Of a stretch of 64,000 nucleotides of DNA, positions 60,104 through 64,000 are shown piece by piece; positions within the stretch are counted from its first letter, which is position 1, and every line of letters starts with the position of its first letter. The stretch lies in NCBI RefSeq assembly GCF_003286085.1, contig NW_020825312.1, positions 682,001-746,000 of the forward strand, read 5' to 3'. The notes under the pieces were generated by a model, which was not told the DNA's origin, ran no database searches, and saw only the letters and a list, made by a program, of their open reading frames with translations. The DNA is from Drosophila persimilis (taxonomy: Eukaryota > Arthropoda > Insecta > Diptera > Drosophilidae). A program made the translations under genes and the position numbers.

Positions 60104-60394
60104 GCCGAGCCAATGTCAGCGACAGATAAGATTGCCCCAGACGAGATTCATTGACCTTTCAGAGCTGGCTTGTTCCAATTCTCGACACTGCGGGCATGCG
60201 GGGAATAATAAATGTCGTGGATGGATCCTTTCTCATTCTTTAAACAAAATTCGTTTTATTGCCTCAACAACAAGAAGAAAAAAAAATGTGTTAAATATAC
60301 AAAACCCAAATACTTGCGCCTCACTCCATGTACAAAGATACAAAAAAATACAGTTAAAGATAAACAGAGTTCTATGCTAATTTAGTCTTTGTCT

Positions 60395-60629
60395 TTAAGC
60401 CAAAGTAGCGCGCTTAGCCACAAACTCCCTCGAGCTTTTCTCCTTATTGGTGAAACGGGTATAACTATAAAGGATTGAAACATTAACTAATGTTGAGGTG
60501 ACAAAATGATGCAAAAGCTACTCACGTTTTGTGATATTTGGCCACATCGGAGGCGCTTAGTGAGGGCCGAGTGGTTTGGAAGGACTCGATCAGATGCTTC
60601 TGCTTCAGCGATATTTTCTTTGGCAATTT
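60395..60629 (-). CDS. Pex1: Last two exons of a Pex1-like AAA ATPase
   Basis: Two exons fit: 60,629-60,526 (acceptor CCCATAG, donor GTGAGT) and 60,464-60,395 (acceptor TATAG, stop TAA). They join in frame to 57 residues. The sequence (LKQKHLIESFQTTRPSLSAS, DVAKYHKTYTRFTNKEK, ending KRATLA) has the form of the C-terminal helix bundle of an AAA module. The end resembles the KVTLA terminus of human PEX1. D. melanogaster Pex1 is l(3)70Da, which maps to this region. PEX1 with PEX6 pulls the PEX5 receptor off peroxisomes. The upstream exons are not between here and btl, so they must lie beyond 64,000 with btl inside an intron, or the exons are a remnant. An AATAAA is at 60,255-60,260 (minus). Confidence 0.6.
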
Positions 60630-60708
60630 CTATGGGTAGGAGGGAATGAAAGTTGATTAATCCTGCGGGAAGTACTCGATGGGATAGGATGGGTAATATC
60701 GATGGGAT

Positions 60709-60714
60709 TTTATT
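60709..60714 (-). terminator. btl: Poly(A) signal of btl
   Basis: AATAAA on the minus strand about 70 bp after the btl stop, followed by an AT/GT-poor tail. It precedes the acceptor of the Pex1-like exon by only about 80 bp, so the two transcripts on the same strand are tightly packed. Confidence 0.55.
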
Positions 60715-60782
60715 GACTCGCTGGAAGTTCTTGGTTGCGGTTGTGCCTACGAGTATTTCTAGCTCTAGTTCTAGTTCTAGTT

Positions 60783-63700
60783 CTAGTTAAACTTATACGT
60801 ATATTGATATCTAAGCGGTAAAGTCTCTCGGAATGTTTCTGTTTCAGAGCTATCGTCCTCATCCCCTGACGAGGGCGGTGTCTCCAGCATGGACATGGAT
60901 ACATCCAGGTAAGCATCGTTGGGATTGCTGCTCGCCTGCTGCAGTATTCCATCGAAGCTCTCCACCAGCTCCGAGAACGTGGGCCTGGCACACGACTCAA
61001 AGTGCCAGCACTGCCGCATCACCACGTAGATGTTGAGCGAACACTTGGACGGCTTCTCCATGCGCTGCCCCGTGATCAGATAGCTGTAGAGCTCCTCGGC
61101 GGACATGATTTGCGGATAGGGCTGCTCTCCGTAGGTCATGATCTCCCACAGCAGCACACCATAGCTCCACACATCGCTCTGTGAGTCGTACTTCTTTTCT
61201 TGCAGCGACTCGGGAGCCATCCACTTGATGGGCAGTCGTCCGTTGGTGTTCTTCCTGTAGTAGTCTGTGTCCTGAATGTCTCTGGCCAGGCCAAAGTCGG
61301 CTATCTTCATTACATAGCCATCGCTGACGAGCACATTTCGGGCTGCCAGATCGCGATGAATGCACTACAAAAGGGAGTTCCAAATGAAATGTACGACAAT
61401 CTCTCTACGAAGACAATCAACCTACCCGTCGCGAGGCCAGATACTCCATGCCGCGGGCGATTTGAAAGGCGAACTTGGTCAGCTCCTTCTCCCCCAGATG
61501 CTGCTGCGGCATCAGCGGCTTATCATCCAGATACCCATCGCTGTCGCTGCGTCGCTGCGGTGCTCCCGGCCGATTCTGCTTGAGGAAATCCTTGAGATTG
61601 CCGTGGGGCGCGAACTCGACGATGACCCAGAGGGGCCCTCCCTGGCTGCAGCAGCCGAGCAGATTAATGATGTTGATGTGCTTGCCAATCATCTTCATGA
61701 CCTCCATTTCCCGCACCAGGCTGGCCATGTCCGCGTCCGTGTGCTCCTCCTTTACCATCTTGACGGCCACGATGGTCTCGGCCATGTTGGGGCTACGTGG
61801 CAGGCCCTCGGCCTCGGCCATCACCACCCGGCCGAAGGCGCCCTCGCCCAGTATGGAACCCAACGACAATTGTTGCCTGGGAATCTCCCAGTTGGAGTCC
61901 AGCGGGAACTCGTACTCGTTGAAGCCCTGCGAGGAATCGGCACTGCCCGGACCGGTTGTGGAGAAGGTGGTTCTCTGCTTCTCGATCTTGATCACCGGCA
62001 TCTGAAGATTGCCAGCGGAACAGGAGCTGCCCTCCGCGCTGGCCGGCCGATAGATAATAACCTTTTTGGTCCACTGATGCACCGTCTCGATGCGATGCTT
62101 CAGCAGCTTCTCGCGCCTCAGGCGGCGCAGCATGTACACGATGAAGGCGCTGCCTAGCAGGAACAAGGCCACGATCATGACGGCGGCCACAGTGAAGCCC
62201 AAGGGATGGCTGTGCAGCAGGGCGTACACCTTCATGTGCGGCGAATAGTCCACCACGCGCAGATACACGCTGGAGTTGCTGGTCCCCAGAGTAGTGGAGG
62301 AGGTACAGGTGTACCATCCCTCATGATCGTGGGTGACATTGTTCAGCTGCAGGATATGCTCCTGGTCCAGTGTGGTGTTCAATGGGATCTGCACAACGTC
62401 CGCATCTTCCGACGCAGCCGTCGCCGACTCCACGCGACTCCCCGCCTCCGATCGATTCCTGGGCACTACTCGGATCCATCGAACGGTGGGGTTCAGATCG
62501 GACAGTACCGAGCACTCCATAGTCACGCTCCCATTCACCTGCACTGTCTGGTTCTGGGGCACCATGATGATCGGAGGGGCGCGGAAGCGATCGTTGATCT
62601 CGACACTGAAATCGAACTTGATGCAGCCGCGGCCGTTGCACACCTGGCAAGTGTAGATCCCCGAGTCGTCGGAGGTGGCATCGTCGATAAGCAGCTTCCA
62701 CTTCTTCAGGACATAGCTGCCTTCGCGCCGCTTCAGGGGCTTGTTGTCCCGAGTCCAGGTGATGCTGGCATTTCCGGCCACTGGACAGGAGAGGGTGATC
62801 GTCTTGCCGGCCACCGAGTGCTGCAGGCGCTCTAGCTGCTTCTTGAACACCGGCGGACGCTCCCCGGCTGTCGCATCACCGGCAGCATCATCCGCCTCAT
62901 CGTCTGTGTCCAGGGTGTTGGCGCGCAAGGACGTTGTGGTGGTGGTGCTCGCTGTGGTGTCCACCCGCATCGTGCTAGTGCTCAGGGCGGTGTGCAGTTC
63001 CAGATAGGCCGCGCCCACAGTGCGTCCAACTTGGTTCTCGGCGATGCAGATGTACCAGCCGGCATCCTCAAACTGGACATGCCCCAGGCGCAGCACCTCC
63101 GGCTCGTCCTTGATGGTGGGCAATTGCTGCACATCCGGCGGCAGATCCTGCGACTGCTCCTTAATGCGCTCCACCAACAGCTGTATGCTGCCACCGATCT
63201 CCTGGTGGAGCCACTTGATTTGCGGCTGCAGCTGGGAGTCCTCCAGCGGGCACTGGAAGTTGACTGTGTCGCTCAGGGCGGTGCTGACATTCCGGGGATA
63301 GCCCGGTCGCAGGACTGGGGCCGTGTGGATACGACTCGTCACCTCCAGCTGGGTGGGATTGCTGCCGGTACAGCCCTGGGCGGAGCACAGCTGGCAGCGA
63401 TAGGTGCCGGCATCCTCGGGCTGCAGCAGACCCACAGTCAGGGACCATCTCTTGAGCTTGATGCGGCCCCGACCGCCAAGCACCTGCGTGTCGTTGTGCA
63501 GCCAGGATATGTTCACTCCCACGGCATCCGGCTTCAAGGGGCTGCAGCTTAACTGGAAGAGGCCGCCCGCCGTGCGCTGGACGGAATCGGGCAATCTCTG
63601 GGCCATTTGTGGAAGGGTCAGGCTCACATTCAGTGGTTGGAAAAAGAGATCCGTGTCCGAGCTGCCGCTGGGAATTTGTTGGGGTATCGGATGTGGATCC

Positions 63701-64000
63701 ACCTTGGCGAAGCTGGCAATGTCGTTGTCAGCCTGCTCCTTGGGGGAGCCAATTTTCAAAGTGACATTCAGCCACCGATTCAGGCTGTCTACACAGCCGT
63801 AGCTCCCCGATTGTCTGGACTGGACCCGCTCCAGTCGTAGGAAGGTGCCGTTGTACAGGGGCCTGTCCTGAAAGAACCATCTGGCCTGCTGACGGAAGCA
63901 CTGCAGGGTTATGTCGACATCGGAGGGCACATGCCACAGCCTTGTGCCGCCCCCCTCCGCGGTAACATCGATGAGGCAGCGATGCTGGCTGAGATCGCAG
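60783..64000 (-). CDS. btl: Breathless, FGF receptor tyrosine kinase (N-terminus beyond window)
   Basis: Exon 61,364-60,783 and exon 64,000-61,426 flank a 61-bp GT-AG intron. They give about 1,051 residues, nearly the full roughly 1,052 of the fly protein, so only the start is missing. The extracellular part has several Ig-like domains with paired Cys (for example [33 protein letters not shown]). A transmembrane helix ([20 protein letters not shown]) lies near 62,140-62,200. The kinase has [35 protein letters not shown] and an activation loop with tandem Tyr ([11 protein letters not shown]). Btl is the receptor for Branchless and guides tracheal and midline glial migration; the other fly FGFR, heartless, maps elsewhere. 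The name rests on this linkage and the Ig count. AATAAA at 60,709-60,714 marks a very short 3' UTR. Confidence 0.92.

Noticed and set aside
61360-63802. Plus-strand open frames opposite btl (up to 265 codons)
   Set aside because: They mirror GC-rich btl codons and break at the btl intron. No homologous family is recognised.

Overview
The window is Drosophila nuclear DNA. It has short introns with GT-AG ends, gene families specific to flies, microsatellites and insect retrotransposons. The recognisable genes are two SoxB HMG-box genes (Sox21b, Sox21a), the hexamerin-like Fbp1, a second hexamerin-like gene, the FGF receptor breathless (btl), and two exons that look like the end of Pex1. This set matches cytological region 70D-E of D. 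melanogaster 3L (Muller element D). The abundant SGM/DINE-like repeats and TACGAG-type microsatellites suggest the obscura group; the exact species is not determinable here. If it is the pseudoobscura lineage, this arm would be the neo-X arm XR.

Layout. 1-11,380 holds the 3' part of Sox21b (+), with the HMG box split by a long intron that runs off the left edge. 12,584-20,491 is a head-to-tail tandem duplication (about 3.99 and 3.92 kb). Each unit carries a block of non-coding locus DNA, a diverged SGM/DINE-like repeat, a coding-like remnant, an intact intronless BTBD9-like gene of 369 codons, and the edge of an old LTR element with a tRNA-Lys-type primer site. 20,588-22,287 is an inverted-repeat SGM/DINE-like element, followed by the decayed 3' end of a LINE with a poly(A) tail (to 23,150). 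26.1-30.9 kb is Sox21a (+), with a CT-rich promoter and a probable 5' UTR exon. A 591-bp foldback/MITE-like element lies at 33,162-33,752.

Fbp1 (+, 37,743-40,830) has a TATA box, GATA motifs and a strong ecdysone-response-element match upstream. A full-length gypsy-type (errantivirus-like) LTR retrotransposon lies at 47,431-55,283 on the minus strand. It has apparently identical 532-bp LTRs and a 4-bp target duplication, so it inserted recently. Its env frame is broken. A second hexamerin-like secreted protein gene (minus, 58,042-60,028) follows. The last two exons of a Pex1-like AAA protein (minus, 60,395-60,629) and btl (minus, 60,783 to beyond 64,000) close the window.

Functionally this is a developmental regulator cluster (SoxB2 pair, btl) next to fat-body storage-protein genes. 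The mobile DNA sits in the gaps between them. The most unusual items are the recent tandem duplication of an apparent BTBD9 retrocopy, the errantivirus-like element with a 21-residue tandem repeat between protease and reverse transcriptase, the arrangement that seems to place btl inside a Pex1 transcription unit, and a GC-AG intron in the second hexamerin gene.
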